A DNA stretch of 64,000 bases from Quadrisphaera sp. DSM 44207. Lineage in GTDB: Bacteria; Actinomycetota; Actinomycetes; Actinomycetales; Quadrisphaeraceae. Under the pieces are notes generated by a model. It searched no databases, was not told the DNA's origin, and saw only the letters and a program-made list of their open reading frames with translations. The stretch covers positions 310,001 through 374,000 of the forward strand of contig NZ_FNKA01000001.1 of NCBI RefSeq assembly GCF_900101335.1, written 5' to 3'. This document shows positions 1-9,196 of this stretch, one piece after another (the stretch's first letter is position 1; every line of letters starts with the position of its first letter). Both the position numbers and the translations under genes were made by a program.

Positions 1-2082
1 GCGGCCCTCGCCGTCGGCCAGGGGCACCCGCCAGTTCGGGTGCTCGTCGGAGGTGCCGGGCTGGTTCTGCGTGCGGTGCTCCCCCACGGCGTCCGTCAGC
101 GCCACGCCCAGCAGCCGGCTGGGGGTGAGCGGGAGGAAGGCGTGCAGCGCCTCGACGACGTCCTGCTCGCTCGCGCCCTCGTGCAGCAGGCCGAGGTCGC
201 GCAGCTGCTGCAGCACGGCGCCCTGCTCGTCGGCGTCGGCGGCGCGCTCCTCCTCCACCGGGCGGGTCAGCAGCCCCAGGCGGTCGCGCAGCGCGACGTG
301 CTCGTGCGCGAGGTAGCCGGCCGTGGGCGGAAGGTCGTGCGTGGTGACGGTGGCCAGGCACAGCTCCCGCCACGCCTGCGGTGGCAGCGGCCTGCCCTGC
401 TCGTCGCGCTCCCACCACAGCACCGAGGTGCCGAGCACGCCGCGCTCGCGCAGGTAGACGCGCACCCACGGCTCGACGACGCCGAGGTCCTCCCCCACGA
501 CCACCGCGCCGGCGCGGGCGGCCTCCAGGCACAGGATGCCGACCAGGGCGTCGTGGTCGTAGCGCACGTAGGTGCCCAGGGCCGGGCCGAGCCCCTGCGG
601 CACCCACCACAGGCGGAACAGGCCGATGACGTGGTCGACGCGCAGTCCCCCGGCGTGGCGCAGGATCGTGCGGACGACGTCGCGGAAGGGCAGGTAGCCG
701 GCCTCGGCGAGCGCGTCGGGGCGCCACGGCGGCTGCGACCAGTCCTGCCCCTGCTGGTTGAAGGCGTCCGGCGGGGCGCCGACGTTGACGCCGCGGGCGA
801 GGACGTCGCGCAGCGCCCACGAGTCCGCCCCGGAGGGGTGCACGCCGACGGCCAGGTCGTGCACGACGCCCAGGGCCATGCCGGCCTGCGCCGCCGTCCG
901 CTGGGCGGCGGCCAGCTGCTCGTCGCACAGCCACTGCAGCCACGCGTGGAAGGTCACGCGCTCGGCCAGCTCCTCGCGGGCCCGGGCGACGGCCGCCGAG
1001 CGCGGGTCCTGCAGCTCGGTCGGCCACTCCTCGCCGCCGGAGCGCTCGGCGAGGGCGCACCACAGCGCGAAGTCCTCCAGGCCGCTGCCCTCGCGGGCGC
1101 GGTAGGCCTCGAAGGACGCCTGGCGCGCGGGGCTGCGCCCCGCGGCGAAGACGACCTCCAGCGCGGCGCGCTTGGCGGCCCACACGACGTCCCGGTCGAG
1201 GGAGTCGGGGTCGGTGTTCGCCGCCCGCGGCACCTGCGAGAGGCGCTCGAGCTCCGCGCGCTGCGCGGAGGGCAGGTAGGCGACCTCGCGCACGTCCTCC
1301 ACGCGCAGGTAGACCGGGTTGGTGAAGCGCCGCGTGGTCGGCAGGTACGGGGAGGGCTGCATGCGCCCGGCGGGCTCGGCCGCGAGCAGCGGGTTGACGA
1401 GCAGGAAGTCGGCGCCCAGGTCGCGCCCGCTCCAGTCGAGCAGCTCGGCGAGGTCGGCCAGGTCGCCCAGGCCCCACGAGCGGGTGCTGCGCACGGAGTA
1501 CAGCTGCGCCATGAAGCCCCAGCGGTGCCCGCCGGGGCCGAGGGAGGCGGGCAGCTCCAGCCGGTCGGGTGTGACGACGAGGGATGCGGTCGCCATCGAG
1601 CCGTCGCCCGCCGCCGCGCGGACGACGTGCCAGCCCAGCGGCAGCCCGGCGGGCAGCGCGTACGTCGCCTCCCCGACCTCGACGCCGTCGACCCGCTGCG
1701 GCTCCACCCACCGCTGCACCTGCTCCAGGTCGCGGCGCCCGCCGTCCTCGAGCTCCACCCACACGCGCAGCTGCTGCCCGTGCCGGACGTGCACCGGCAC
1801 GGTGCGCTCGGCCTCCCCGGAGCGCAGGACGACGACCGGCGGGAGCACGCGGCGCCACGGGGCGAGCTGGTGCTCGGCGAGCGCCGCGCGCGCCTGCGCC
1901 TCGTCCGCGGCCCGCACGCCGAGCGCGGCGAGGACGGCGACGATCGTGGCCTCGGGGACGACGACGTGGCGGCCCTGCCAGTCCCAGTACTCGGTGGCGA
2001 CCCCGTGGGCGGCGGCCAGCTCGGTCAGGGCCCCGGACGGCGCCCGCTCGGCGCTCGGGGCGGTCTGGGCGGTGTCGCTCAC
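1..2082 (-). CDS. malQ: 4-alpha-glucanotransferase (amylomaltase), 3' end cut by window edge
   Basis: The frame is open from a GTG at 2082 to the window edge, giving about 694 residues without a stop, so the C-terminus is missing. It is a GH77 disproportionating enzyme that transfers maltooligosaccharide units in cytoplasmic glycogen or maltodextrin metabolism. The family motif YSVRSTRSWGLGDL is visible. The catalytic regions are LRVDH near residue 481 (nucleophile Asp), GEDLG near 528 (acid/base Glu) and TTHDLP near 579. The long N-terminal beta-rich extension before the barrel is usual for actinobacterial MalQ. An AGGAG lies about 11 nt upstream of the GTG. The GH13 glucosidase at 9.2 kb could use the same substrates, but the two genes are not adjacent. 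Confidence 0.93.
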   Translation of the reverse strand, partial: MSDTAQTAPSAERAPSGALTELAAAHGVATEYWDWQGRHVVVPEATIVAVLAALGVRAADEAQARAALAEHQLAPWRRVLPPVVVLRSGEAERTVPVHVRHGQQLRVWVELEDGGRRDLEQVQRWVEPQRVDGVEVGEATYALPAGLPLGWHVVRAAAGDGSMATASLVVTPDRLELPASLGPGGHRWGFMAQLYSVRSTRSWGLGDLADLAELLDWSGRDLGADFLLVNPLLAAEPAGRMQPSPYLPTTRRFTNPVYLRVEDVREVAYLPSAQRAELERLSQVPRAANTDPDSLDRDVVWAAKRAALEVVFAAGRSPARQASFEAYRAREGSGLEDFALWCALAERSGGEEWPTELQDPRSAAVARAREELAERVTFHAWLQWLCDEQLAAAQRTAAQAGMALGVVHDLAVGVHPSGADSWALRDVLARGVNVGAPPDAFNQQGQDWSQPPWRPDALAEAGYLPFRDVVRTILRHAGGLRVDHVIGLFRLWWVPQGLGPALGTYVRYDHDALVGILCLEAARAGAVVVGEDLGVVEPWVRVYLRERGVLGTSVLWWERDEQGRPLPPQAWRELCLATVTTHDLPPTAGYLAHEHVALRDRLGLLTRPVEEERAADADEQGAVLQQLRDLGLLHEGASEQDVVEALHAFLPLTPSRLLGVALTDAVGEHRTQNQPGTSDEHPNWRVPLADGEGR

Positions 2083-2161
2083 GGCTGAGGGCTCCTGTCC
2101 TCGGGGTGCTCCGCGCGGGATCCTCGCAGACGCCGCCGACGGCCCCCACCCGCGCCGCCGG

Positions 2162-2686
2162 TCAGGACCGGGGCTCGTGCAGGAGCTGGTGCAGCAGGCA
2201 GTCCTGCCACCGGCCGGCGATGCGCAGGTAGCGCGGCGCCATCCCGATGCGCGTGAAGCCGTTGCGCGCCAGGACCCGCTGGGAGGCGGTGTTGTGCACG
2301 AGCGTGTCCGCCTGCAGGCGGTGCAGGCCCAGGTCGTCGAAGGCCACGCGCACCGCCCGGGCGACCGCGGCGGTGGCCACGCCGCGTCCGGTGCGGGCCT
2401 GCGCGACCCAGTAGCCCAGGTGCGCCGACTGGAAGGCGCCGCGGACGACGTCGGCCACGGTGACCCGTCCGACCACGTCGCCGTCCTCGACGATCACCAG
2501 GGGGACCGTCCTGCCCTCCCGGTGCTGCGCCAGGGCGGCGGCGACCAGCCGGCGCTGCTCGGCCTCGGTGGAGTGCGCCTCGTCCCGCTCGGGCTCCCAC
2601 GGGGCGAGGTGCTCCCGGCTGGCCCGCAGCAGGTCGGCCAGGGCGGGGGCGTCGTCCTCGGTCACCAGCCGCACCCCGACGTCCAC
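2162..2686 (-). CDS. GNAT N-acetyltransferase, RimJ/RimL-like
   Basis: This 174-residue protein has the GNAT fold typical of ribosomal-protein alanine N-acetyltransferases. RTGRGVATAAV near residue 106 is the acetyl-CoA binding loop (R/QxxGxG/A), followed by the C-terminal NTASQRVLARNGF motif shared by RimJ/RimL enzymes. The substrate could be a protein N-terminus, an aminoglycoside or a small amine, and the sequence does not say which. The GTG at 2686 was chosen because it gives VDVGVRLV at the start of the first strand and lies 7 nt after a minus-strand TAGGGT. That layout indicates a leaderless transcript. The next upstream gene (MFS) is on the same strand, 29 nt away, but this gene appears to have its own promoter. 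Confidence 0.85.
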   Translation of the reverse strand: MDVGVRLVTEDDAPALADLLRASREHLAPWEPERDEAHSTEAEQRRLVAAALAQHREGRTVPLVIVEDGDVVGRVTVADVVRGAFQSAHLGYWVAQARTGRGVATAAVARAVRVAFDDLGLHRLQADTLVHNTASQRVLARNGFTRIGMAPRYLRIAGRWQDCLLHQLLHEPRS

Positions 2687-2693
2687 GCCCGCG

Positions 2694-2699
2694 ACCCTA
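2694..2699 (-). promoter_or_regulatory. -10 element, leaderless promoter of the GNAT gene
   Basis: Minus-strand TAGGGT, 7 nt before the GTG at 2686. Spacing and sequence match the leaderless pattern repeated across this window. Confidence 0.55.
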
Positions 2700-2715
2700 C
2701 GGCGGCCACCGGCGC

Positions 2716-4062
2716 TCACGCCCGTGCGGGCGCGCCGTCCCCGACGTCCCCCGCCGGCTTCGACGCGGCGCCTGCGGCGCCCCCGTCGTCCCCCGCCGGG
2801 GCGGGCGCTGCGGCGAGCGGGTGCGCGAGCTCGTCGGCCGGCATGCGCGCGGCGAGGATCGCGACCACGGCGATCACGGCGGGCGCGGTGCCGGCGATCA
2901 GGAAGGTCGTCGACAGCCCGACGGCTGCGGCGACCGGCCCGGCCAGCGCCATGGAGACGGGCATGAACAGCAGGGAGACGAAGAAGTCCAGGCTCGAGAC
3001 CCGCCCGAGCAGGTGCGGCGGCACGCGCCGCTGCAGCAGCGTCCCCCAGATCACCATGCCGCCGCTGAACAGGGCGCCGCAGGCGAACGCCGCGGCGACC
3101 ATCGGCCACACCCGCGTCGCCACGCCGAAGACGACGAGCGGCGCGCACCCGAGGCCCCACAGCAGGTTCATGACCGTCAGGTACCGCCGGGGCAGGGGCA
3201 GCGAGGCCACCACCAGCGACCCGACCGCGCCGCCGACGCCGAACGCGGCGAGGACGAGGGCGTGCTCGGCGGGGCCCCCGGCGGCGCGGTCCTTGATCAC
3301 GAACGGGCTGAGCACCTCGAACGGGCCCATCATCAGCAGGATCATCAGCGACGCGAAGACCAGCGTGGCCAGCAGCCAGGGCGTGCGGACCATGTACGCG
3401 AAGCCCTCGGCGACGTCCGCGGCGAGCGCGCGCACCGGGTGCCGGCCCGGCTCGAGGGCAGGTCCGGGCGCGTCCGCCAGGGGCAGCAGGGCCGCCGCCG
3501 AGGCCAGCGCGGCCGCCGCCGAGACCGCCAGGGCCGCGCCGGGCGACGCGGCGGCGACCAGGGCCCCGGCGGCCGCCGGGCCCGCGGCCTGCACCAGCAC
3601 CGGGCGCAGCACGCCCTCGACGCCGTTGGCGGCCAGCAGGTCCTCGGCCGGCACGATCGTCGGCAGCAGCGCCGAGTAGGCCGGGTAGTACAGGCCGGCC
3701 GCCACGCCCCCGAGGCCCGACACCGCCACCAGGTGCCAGACCTGCAGCGCGCCGCTCAGGGACAGCGCGGCGAGAGCGCCGACGCCGGCGGCCTGCAGCA
3801 GCTGAACGCCGAGCAGGATGCGGCGCTGCGGGAGCCGGTCGGCCAGCACGCCGCCCAGCAGCGCCGTGGCGAGCATGCCGATCGAGCCGGCCGCGACGAC
3901 GACCGACAGCTCCCGCGGCCCGCCGCGGAGGGCGACGACCTGCCAGACGAGGGCGACCACCCACAGCCCCTGCCCGAGCAGCGAGAGGGTCAGCGACGCG
4001 GCCAGCCAGCGGTAGCCGACGTGCCGCACGGGGCTGAGCGCCCGCGGGAGCGCGCGTGCCAT
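2716..4062 (-). CDS. MFS transporter, 12 TM, enterobactin-exporter-like
   Basis: This 448-residue integral membrane protein has about twelve hydrophobic segments. It begins with a short basic N-terminus (RALPRALSPVRHVGYRW) and ends in an Ala/Pro/Gly-rich cytoplasmic tail. GGVLADRLPQRRILLG after TM2 is the loop 2-3 signature of the MFS (G-x-x-x-D-R-x-G-R-R type). Overall it resembles the MFS_3 (EntS-like) group of exporters. The substrate cannot be deduced. The start has GGAGG 7 nt upstream. It is divergent from the prolyl oligopeptidase gene, with 177 nt between the starts. Confidence 0.88.
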   Translation of the reverse strand: MARALPRALSPVRHVGYRWLAASLTLSLLGQGLWVVALVWQVVALRGGPRELSVVVAAGSIGMLATALLGGVLADRLPQRRILLGVQLLQAAGVGALAALSLSGALQVWHLVAVSGLGGVAAGLYYPAYSALLPTIVPAEDLLAANGVEGVLRPVLVQAAGPAAAGALVAAASPGAALAVSAAAALASAAALLPLADAPGPALEPGRHPVRALAADVAEGFAYMVRTPWLLATLVFASLMILLMMGPFEVLSPFVIKDRAAGGPAEHALVLAAFGVGGAVGSLVVASLPLPRRYLTVMNLLWGLGCAPLVVFGVATRVWPMVAAAFACGALFSGGMVIWGTLLQRRVPPHLLGRVSSLDFFVSLLFMPVSMALAGPVAAAVGLSTTFLIAGTAPAVIAVVAILAARMPADELAHPLAAAPAPAGDDGGAAGAASKPAGDVGDGAPARA

Positions 4063-4225
4063 CGGGTCCTCCGGGGGTGGGTCGGGGTCGGTCGAGGAGG
4101 GGACCGCCGCCGTCCGGCGAACTCATCGGCGCCCCGGCGGTGCAACCCGATCCCGTCCTCCAGGGCCGGGGCGCGCGAGGACGGTCCCGAGCGACGAACG
4201 CCGCACCCGCGCCGTCCGGCCGCCG

Positions 4226-4231
4226 TAGGGT
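4226..4231 (+). promoter_or_regulatory. -10 element, leaderless promoter of the prolyl oligopeptidase gene
   Basis: TAGGGT followed after 8 nt by the GTG at 4240. No ribosome binding site lies between them. Confidence 0.6.
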
Positions 4232-4239
4232 GGCCGTCC

Positions 4240-6408
4240 GTGCTGGACCTGCCTCTGCGCTACCCCGGGGCCGAGCGGCTGGACCTCGTCGAGGACCTGC
4301 CGGCGGCCGACCCCCGCCTCCGCGTCGCCGACCCCTACCGGTGGCTCGAGGACCCGGACGACCCGCGCACGCGGGCGTGGTCGGCCGCGCAGGACGAGCT
4401 GTTCGCCGCCGCCCGCGCCACCTGGCCCGGCCGCGACCGGCTCGCCCGCCGCGTCGGGGAGCTGCTGGCCGCCGGCTCCGTCGGCCCGCCGGTGCGGCGC
4501 GGGCAGCGCCGCTTCTCCACCCGCCGCGACCCCGGCCGCGACCACCCCGTGCTGCTCGTCGCCGAGCCGGACGGCGCGGGCGGCACCCGCGAGCGCGTCC
4601 TCGTCGACCCCCTCGCCCTCGACCCCGCCGGCCTGACCACGCTCGACTCCTGGTCGCCGTCCCTGGAGGGGGACCTGCTCGCCTACCAGCTGTCCGAGGG
4701 CGGCCGGGAGGAGAGCGCCCTGCGGGTCCTCGACGTCGCCACGGGCGAGGTCGTCGACGGCCCGGTCGACCGCGTGCGCTACTCCCCGATCGCCTGGCTG
4801 CCCGGCGGCGAGCGGTTCTACCTGGTGCGCCGCCTCGACCCCGCGCTGGTGCCCGAGGCCGAGCGCCAGTACCACCGCCGGGTGTGGCTGCACCGCGTCG
4901 GCACCGACCCCGCGGGCGACGTGGAGGTCTTCGGCGCCGGCCGGCCGGTCACCAGCTACTACGGCGTCGCGGTCTCGCGCGACGGGCGCTGGCTGTCGGT
5001 CTCGGCCTCCGTCGGCACGGCGCCGCGCACCGACGTCTGGCTCGGCGACCTGGCCGGCCCGGGCGCCGGGGCCGCCTCCGGCGCGCCCGACCTCGTGCCG
5101 GTCGCCGTGGGGCTGGACGCCGCGACCAGCGCCGGCGTCGGCCGCGACGGGCGGCTGTACGTGCACACCGACCTCGGCGCCCCGCGCGGGCGCCTGGCGG
5201 TGGCCGACCCGACCGACCCCGGCGCCGAGCGCTGGCGCGACCTGCTGCCCGAGCGCCCCGACGCCGTCCTCGAGGGGGCCGCCGTGCTCGACGGCGCCGA
5301 GCTGGAGCGGCCGCTGCTGCTCGCCGCGTGGAGCCGGCACGCCCTCTCGGAGGTCACCGTGCACGACCTGGCCGGCGGGGAGCAGCTGCCCGGGGAGCGC
5401 GGCCGGGTGCGCCTGCCGGGCCCGGGCTCGGTGGGCGGCCTGCACGCCCGCCCCGAGGGCGGGCACGAGGCGTGGTTCACCTACACCGACCCCACGACCC
5501 TGCCGCGGGTGCTGCGCTACGACGCGCGCACCGGCGCGGTGGACGTCGAGGCCGTGCCGCCGGGCGGCGTGCGCGTGCCCCCGGTGCTCACCCGCCAGCT
5601 GGAGGCCACCAGCGCCGACGGGACGACCGTGCGGATGCTGCTGATCGCCCCCGCGTCCGCGGCGGACGAGCAGGGCCGGCCCCGCGAGCCGCTGCCGACG
5701 GTGCTCTACGGCTACGGCGGCTTCGGGCTCTCCCTGACCCCGGGCTTCTCCGCCTCCGCCCTCGCGTGGGTCGAGGCCGGCGGCGCCTGGGTGAGCGCAG
5801 GGCTGCGCGGCGGGGCCGAGGAGGGCGAGGAGTGGCACCGGGCCGGGATGCTCGGGGCCAAGCAGAACGTCTTCGACGACTTCGCCGCCTGCGCCGACGC
5901 CCTCGTCGCCGCCGGGTGGACGACGCCGCGCCGCCTCGCCGTCTCCGGCGGCTCCAACGGCGGCCTGCTCGTCGGAGCGGCCCTGACCCAGCGGCCGGAG
6001 TCGGTGGCCGCCGTGCTGTGCTCGGCGCCGCTGCTGGACATGGTGCGCTACCAGCTGCACGGGCTCGGGGCGACGTGGGCGCCGGAGTACGGCGACGCCA
6101 CCGACCCCGAGCACCTGGCCTGGCTGCACGCCTACTCCCCGTACCACGCGGTGCGCGAGGGCACGGCCTACCCGGCGGTGCTGTTCACGGTCTTCGACGG
6201 CGACACCCGCGTGGACCCCCTCCACGCCCGCAAGACCTGCGCGGCGCTGCAGCACGCCACCACCGCCGACCCCGGGCGCGCGCCCGTGCTGCTGCGGCGC
6301 GAGGCGGACGTCGGCCACGGCGCCCGCGCCGTCTCGCGCACGGTCGAGCTCACCGCCGACGCGCTCGCCTTCGCCGCCGCCTGCACCGGCCTGGAGCTGG
6401 AGCCGTGA
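4240..6408 (+). CDS. Prolyl oligopeptidase family serine peptidase (S9A)
   Basis: This 722-residue cytoplasmic peptidase cleaves short peptides after proline or related residues. The N-terminal part (about 75-400) has the irregular beta-propeller repeats of the S9A family. The C-terminal part is an alpha/beta hydrolase. The nucleophile is Ser572 in GGSNGG, the Asp lies in the [13 protein letters not shown] motif, and the His lies in GHGAR near residue 693. LYGYGGFG and the [10 protein letters not shown] region are also typical of S9A. The GTG start at 4240 gives the usual N-terminal [17 protein letters not shown] and is leaderless. The stop overlaps the start of the MscS gene by 4 nt, so the two are translationally coupled. 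Confidence 0.93.
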   Translation: MLDLPLRYPGAERLDLVEDLPAADPRLRVADPYRWLEDPDDPRTRAWSAAQDELFAAARATWPGRDRLARRVGELLAAGSVGPPVRRGQRRFSTRRDPGRDHPVLLVAEPDGAGGTRERVLVDPLALDPAGLTTLDSWSPSLEGDLLAYQLSEGGREESALRVLDVATGEVVDGPVDRVRYSPIAWLPGGERFYLVRRLDPALVPEAERQYHRRVWLHRVGTDPAGDVEVFGAGRPVTSYYGVAVSRDGRWLSVSASVGTAPRTDVWLGDLAGPGAGAASGAPDLVPVAVGLDAATSAGVGRDGRLYVHTDLGAPRGRLAVADPTDPGAERWRDLLPERPDAVLEGAAVLDGAELERPLLLAAWSRHALSEVTVHDLAGGEQLPGERGRVRLPGPGSVGGLHARPEGGHEAWFTYTDPTTLPRVLRYDARTGAVDVEAVPPGGVRVPPVLTRQLEATSADGTTVRMLLIAPASAADEQGRPREPLPTVLYGYGGFGLSLTPGFSASALAWVEAGGAWVSAGLRGGAEEGEEWHRAGMLGAKQNVFDDFAACADALVAAGWTTPRRLAVSGGSNGGLLVGAALTQRPESVAAVLCSAPLLDMVRYQLHGLGATWAPEYGDATDPEHLAWLHAYSPYHAVREGTAYPAVLFTVFDGDTRVDPLHARKTCAALQHATTADPGRAPVLLRREADVGHGARAVSRTVELTADALAFAAACTGLELEP

Positions 6409-7562
6409 ACCCCCTGGTGCCGACGGCGACGCCGTCGCCGTCCGCGCCGTCCGCGCCGTCCACGCCGTCCACGCCGTCGGCGACCGCGGCGGGCGAGCCC
6501 ACCGTCGAGGAGCAGGCCAGCGCCCTGGACGAGGCCCAGGACCGGATCCTCAACCCCTGCTTCCCCGGCGACGGCAGCTTCTGCGGGCGCCTGCGCGCCT
6601 GGGGCGTCGACGAGACCGTCGCGCGCGACCTGACCGGCTACGGCGTGGGCCTGCTGCAGATCGTCGTCATCGTCGCGGGCGGCCTGCTCGCCCGCTGGCT
6701 GCTGCACCGGGCCATCAGCCGCCTCACCGAGCAGATCGCCACGGGCGAGGCGGGCATCGGCCGCTGGAGCCGGCGCTCGGCGGGAGCCGCCGCCCCGGCG
6801 GTGCTCGACGCGGGCGCCTTCGCCGGCGAGCGGCGCGCCCAGCGCGCCCGCACCGTCGGCTCGGTGCTGCGCAGCACCACCACCGCGGGGGTGACCATCA
6901 CGGCGGTGCTGCTCGTCCTCGGGGTCTTCGGGGTGGACCTCGGCCCGCTCATCGCGGGCGCCGGCGTGCTCGGCGTCGCCCTCGGCTTCGGCTCCCAGAC
7001 CCTCGTCAAGGACTTCCTCTCCGGCCTCTTCCTCATCCTCGAGGACCAGTACGGCGTCGGGGACGTCGTCGACCTCGGCGACGCCGTCGGCTCGGTGGAG
7101 GCCGTGGGCCTGCGCGTCACGCGCGTGCGCTCGGTCGACGGCACGGTCTGGTACGTGCGCAACGGGGAGATCCTGCGGGTCGGCAACCAGTCGCAGGGGT
7201 GGGCGCGCGCCGTCCTCGACGTCAACGTCGCCTACGGCGAGGACGTCGCCCGCGTCCGGGAGCTGCTGCGCGAGGTCGCGCACGAGTTCACCGAGGACGA
7301 GGAGTGGCGCCACCTGGTGCTCGAGGAGCCGGAGGTGTGGGGCGTCGAGGCGCTCGCGCCCGGCGCGGTCGTCGTCCGGCTCGTGGTCAAGACCGTGCCG
7401 CTGGAGCAGTGGAACGTCGCGCGGGAGATGCGCCAGCGCATCAAGGCCCGCTTCGACGCCGAGGGCGTGGAGATCCCCTTCCCGCAGCAGACGGTCTGGC
7501 TGCGCGGCGAGCAGCCCGCACCGGCGCCCGCGCCCGCGCCGACGCCCGCGCGCACGCCGTAG
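6405..7562 (+). CDS. Small-conductance mechanosensitive channel, MscS family
   Basis: This 385-residue membrane protein protects cells against hypo-osmotic shock. A low-complexity Pro/Ser/Thr N-terminus (about residues 3-30) precedes TM1 near 85. TM2 is near 165 and the pore-lining TM3 is LIAGAGVLGVALGFGSQTL near 187. It is followed by the conserved LVKDFLSGLFLILEDQYGVGD linker and the cytosolic beta domain. The VRNGEI motif in the beta domain is typical. The C-terminus is an Ala-Pro repeat tail. The start overlaps the upstream peptidase stop (GTGA), so the two genes are co-expressed. A functional link between a peptidase and an osmotic valve is not established. Confidence 0.92.
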   Translation: MNPLVPTATPSPSAPSAPSTPSTPSATAAGEPTVEEQASALDEAQDRILNPCFPGDGSFCGRLRAWGVDETVARDLTGYGVGLLQIVVIVAGGLLARWLLHRAISRLTEQIATGEAGIGRWSRRSAGAAAPAVLDAGAFAGERRAQRARTVGSVLRSTTTAGVTITAVLLVLGVFGVDLGPLIAGAGVLGVALGFGSQTLVKDFLSGLFLILEDQYGVGDVVDLGDAVGSVEAVGLRVTRVRSVDGTVWYVRNGEILRVGNQSQGWARAVLDVNVAYGEDVARVRELLREVAHEFTEDEEWRHLVLEEPEVWGVEALAPGAVVVRLVVKTVPLEQWNVAREMRQRIKARFDAEGVEIPFPQQTVWLRGEQPAPAPAPAPTPARTP

Positions 7563-7596
7563 CGGGGCCCGGCGTGCGCGCGGCAGGCGCCGCCCG

Positions 7597-7602
7597 CATG
7601 AT
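7597..7602 (+). promoter_or_regulatory. -10-like CATGAT upstream of a short leaderless reading frame
   Basis: CATGAT is followed by exactly 6 nt and a GTG at 7609, which is the geometry of the clear leaderless promoters in this window. It may serve the small frame at 7609, or transcribe the SDR gene at 7734 with a leader. Confidence 0.35.
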
Positions 7603-7608
7603 CACAGC

Positions 7609-7752
7609 GTGTCGGACGAGGGGGCCAGCGCGCCCTTCGTCGACGACCGCGCCGGTCCCGTCGACGCCAGCCGCGGGCGGTCCCGACGCTCCCGGCGCCG
7701 GTCCCGACGCCCGACCCCGATGGAGGCCCACCCGTGCCGCTGCCCCTGCTGA
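7609..7752 (+). CDS. Possible 47-residue leaderless small protein or leader peptide
   Basis: A GTG placed 6 nt after a -10-like hexamer opens a frame of 47 residues. It starts VSDEGASAPFVDDRAG, continues with an Arg/Ser-rich stretch, and ends CRCPC inside the first codons of the SDR gene in another frame. The amino-acid sequence resembles no family I recognise. It could be a leader peptide coupled to the downstream SDR or a chance open frame. Only the promoter geometry supports it. Confidence 0.25.
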   Translation: MSDEGASAPFVDDRAGPVDASRGRSRRSRRRSRRPTPMEAHPCRCPC

Positions 7753-8690
7753 CCCCCCTCGCGAGGCTGCTGCGGGGCACCGCGCCCGGCCCTGACCCGC
7801 ACGGCGTCGCCGCCGGCCGGGTCGTGTGGGTCACCGGGGCCAGCAGCGGCATCGGCCGGGCCGTCGCGCTCGCCTGCGCCGCGCGCGGGGACCGGCTCGT
7901 GCTCTCCAGCCGCGCCGCGGGCGTGCTGGAGCAGGTGCGCGCCGAGTGCGAGGCCGCCGGGGCCGCCGGGGTGCTGGTGCGCCCCCTCGACGTCACCGAC
8001 GAGCACGCCGTCCACGCCGCCGCGGACGACGCGGTGCAGGCCTTCGGCCGCCTCGACGTCGTCGTGCAGGCCTCGGGCGTCGTCTCCTACGCCCGCGTCG
8101 ACGAGCAGCCCCTCGACGTCTTCGACCGGGTGGTGCAGGTCGACGTCCTCGGCGCGGTGCGCGTGTGCCAGGCGGCGCTGCGCACGTTCCGGCGCCAGCG
8201 CAGCGGCACCCTCGTCGTCGTCGGCTCGGTGCTCGGCAAGACCGCCGCGCCGTGGATGGGCGCGTACGTGACGAGCAAGTGGGCGCTGCGGGGCCTGACC
8301 CGGGTGATGCAGGTCGAGAACCGCGACCTGCGCGACGTGCACGTCACCCTCGTCTCCCCCGGCGGGGTGGACACGCCCATCTACGACCAGGCCGCCAACT
8401 TCGTCGGGCGCCGCCCGCGCCCGCCCTTCCCGGTCGCCTCGCCGCAGGACGTCGCGGCGAAGGTGCTGCACGCCGTCGAGCGGCCGCACCGCGAGCTCGA
8501 CGTCGGCTGGGCGAACCCGTTCGTGGTCGCCGGGTTCGTCCTCCTCCCCGCCGTCTACGACGCCCTGGTCACCCCCCTGATGCGGGTGGCGAGCTTCACC
8601 CCGCGCCGCACGGGGCCGACGACGGGCAACGTCCACGCCCCCCGCCCGGAGCTGGAGCGCCTGCGCCAGGACCGCGGGCGGCGCCGCTGA
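7734..8690 (+). CDS. Short-chain dehydrogenase/reductase (SDR)
   Basis: This 318-residue NAD(P)-dependent oxidoreductase has the classical SDR layout. GASSGIG of the Rossmann fold lies near residue 36, a catalytic Ser in VVGSVLGK near 165, and YVTSK (Tyr and Lys) near 178. VSPGGVDTP follows the active site. The C-terminal extension of about 70 residues, with hydrophobic [17 protein letters not shown], resembles membrane-associated SDRs of unknown substrate. The GTG has GGAGG upstream. The gene is followed by glbO with 58 nt between them, and glbO has its own promoter. Confidence 0.88.
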   Translation: MPLPLLTPLARLLRGTAPGPDPHGVAAGRVVWVTGASSGIGRAVALACAARGDRLVLSSRAAGVLEQVRAECEAAGAAGVLVRPLDVTDEHAVHAAADDAVQAFGRLDVVVQASGVVSYARVDEQPLDVFDRVVQVDVLGAVRVCQAALRTFRRQRSGTLVVVGSVLGKTAAPWMGAYVTSKWALRGLTRVMQVENRDLRDVHVTLVSPGGVDTPIYDQAANFVGRRPRPPFPVASPQDVAAKVLHAVERPHRELDVGWANPFVVAGFVLLPAVYDALVTPLMRVASFTPRRTGPTTGNVHAPRPELERLRQDRGRRR

Positions 8691-8736
8691 CGGCAGTGGG
8701 AGCGGGAGCGGCGCCGAGCGCGCGAGCGCCGCGCGC

Positions 8737-8742
8737 GACACT
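8737..8742 (+). promoter_or_regulatory. -10 element, promoter of the globin gene
   Basis: GACACT lies 6 nt before the GTG at 8749. A GGGAGG sits inside the gap, so translation could be leaderless or use a minimal site. Confidence 0.5.
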
Positions 8743-8748
8743 GGGAGG

Positions 8749-9180
8749 GTGAGCGAGCCCGCCCGTCCCGGCCTGTCCCTGCGCCGCGCCGTCCCCGCCG
8801 AGCAGCAGAGCTTCTACGAGGCCGTCGGCGGCCACGAGACCTTCGTGCGCCTCGTCGACCGGTTCTACGAGGGCGTGGCCGCCGACGACGTGCTGCGCCC
8901 GCTGTACCCGGAGGAGGACCTCGCCCCGGCCCGCGAGCGCCTGCGGATGTTCCTCGAGCAGTACTGGGGCGGGCCGGGGACGTACTCGGCCACCCGCGGG
9001 CACCCGCGGCTGCGGATGCGCCACGCCGGCTTCCGGATCGGGCCGGTGGCGCGCGACCGCTGGCTGTCGCACATGCGCGACGCCGTCGACTCCCTCGACC
9101 TGCCCCCGCAGCAGCACGACCTGCTGTGGGACTACCTCGAGCGGGCGGCCCACAGCATGCTGAACACCGTCGACGGCTGA
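8749..9180 (+). CDS. glbO: Group II truncated haemoglobin (GlbO-like)
   Basis: This 143-residue 2-on-2 globin matches actinobacterial trHbO along its whole length. It shows [11 protein letters not shown] (helix B with the B10 Tyr), [19 protein letters not shown] and [10 protein letters not shown], which holds the proximal F8 His. RDRWLSHM carries the conserved G8 Trp. Family members bind O2, NO and peroxide in haem detoxification and oxygen handling under low oxygen. It is unlikely to be anything else, because the motif string [10 protein letters not shown] is diagnostic. It lies between an SDR and an alpha-glucosidase, which gives no pathway clue. Confidence 0.95.
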   Translation: MSEPARPGLSLRRAVPAEQQSFYEAVGGHETFVRLVDRFYEGVAADDVLRPLYPEEDLAPARERLRMFLEQYWGGPGTYSATRGHPRLRMRHAGFRIGPVARDRWLSHMRDAVDSLDLPPQQHDLLWDYLERAAHSMLNTVDG

Positions 9181-9182
9181 CC

Positions 9183-9188
9183 TAGGCT
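9183..9188 (+). promoter_or_regulatory. -10 element, leaderless promoter of the GH13 gene
   Basis: TAGGCT with 8 nt to the GTG at 9197, only 2 nt after the globin stop. Confidence 0.55.
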
Positions 9189-9196
9189 GCTCGCCC

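Noticed and set aside
40-2088. 682-residue open frame on the plus strand opposite malQ
   Set aside because: It is the mirror of a strongly coding minus-strand gene. Its translation is Arg/Ala/Gly-rich without motifs, which is usual in high-GC DNA.
4123-6318. 731-residue open frame on the minus strand opposite the prolyl oligopeptidase
   Set aside because: The plus strand carries the catalytic triad and family motifs, and the minus-strand translation is low complexity.
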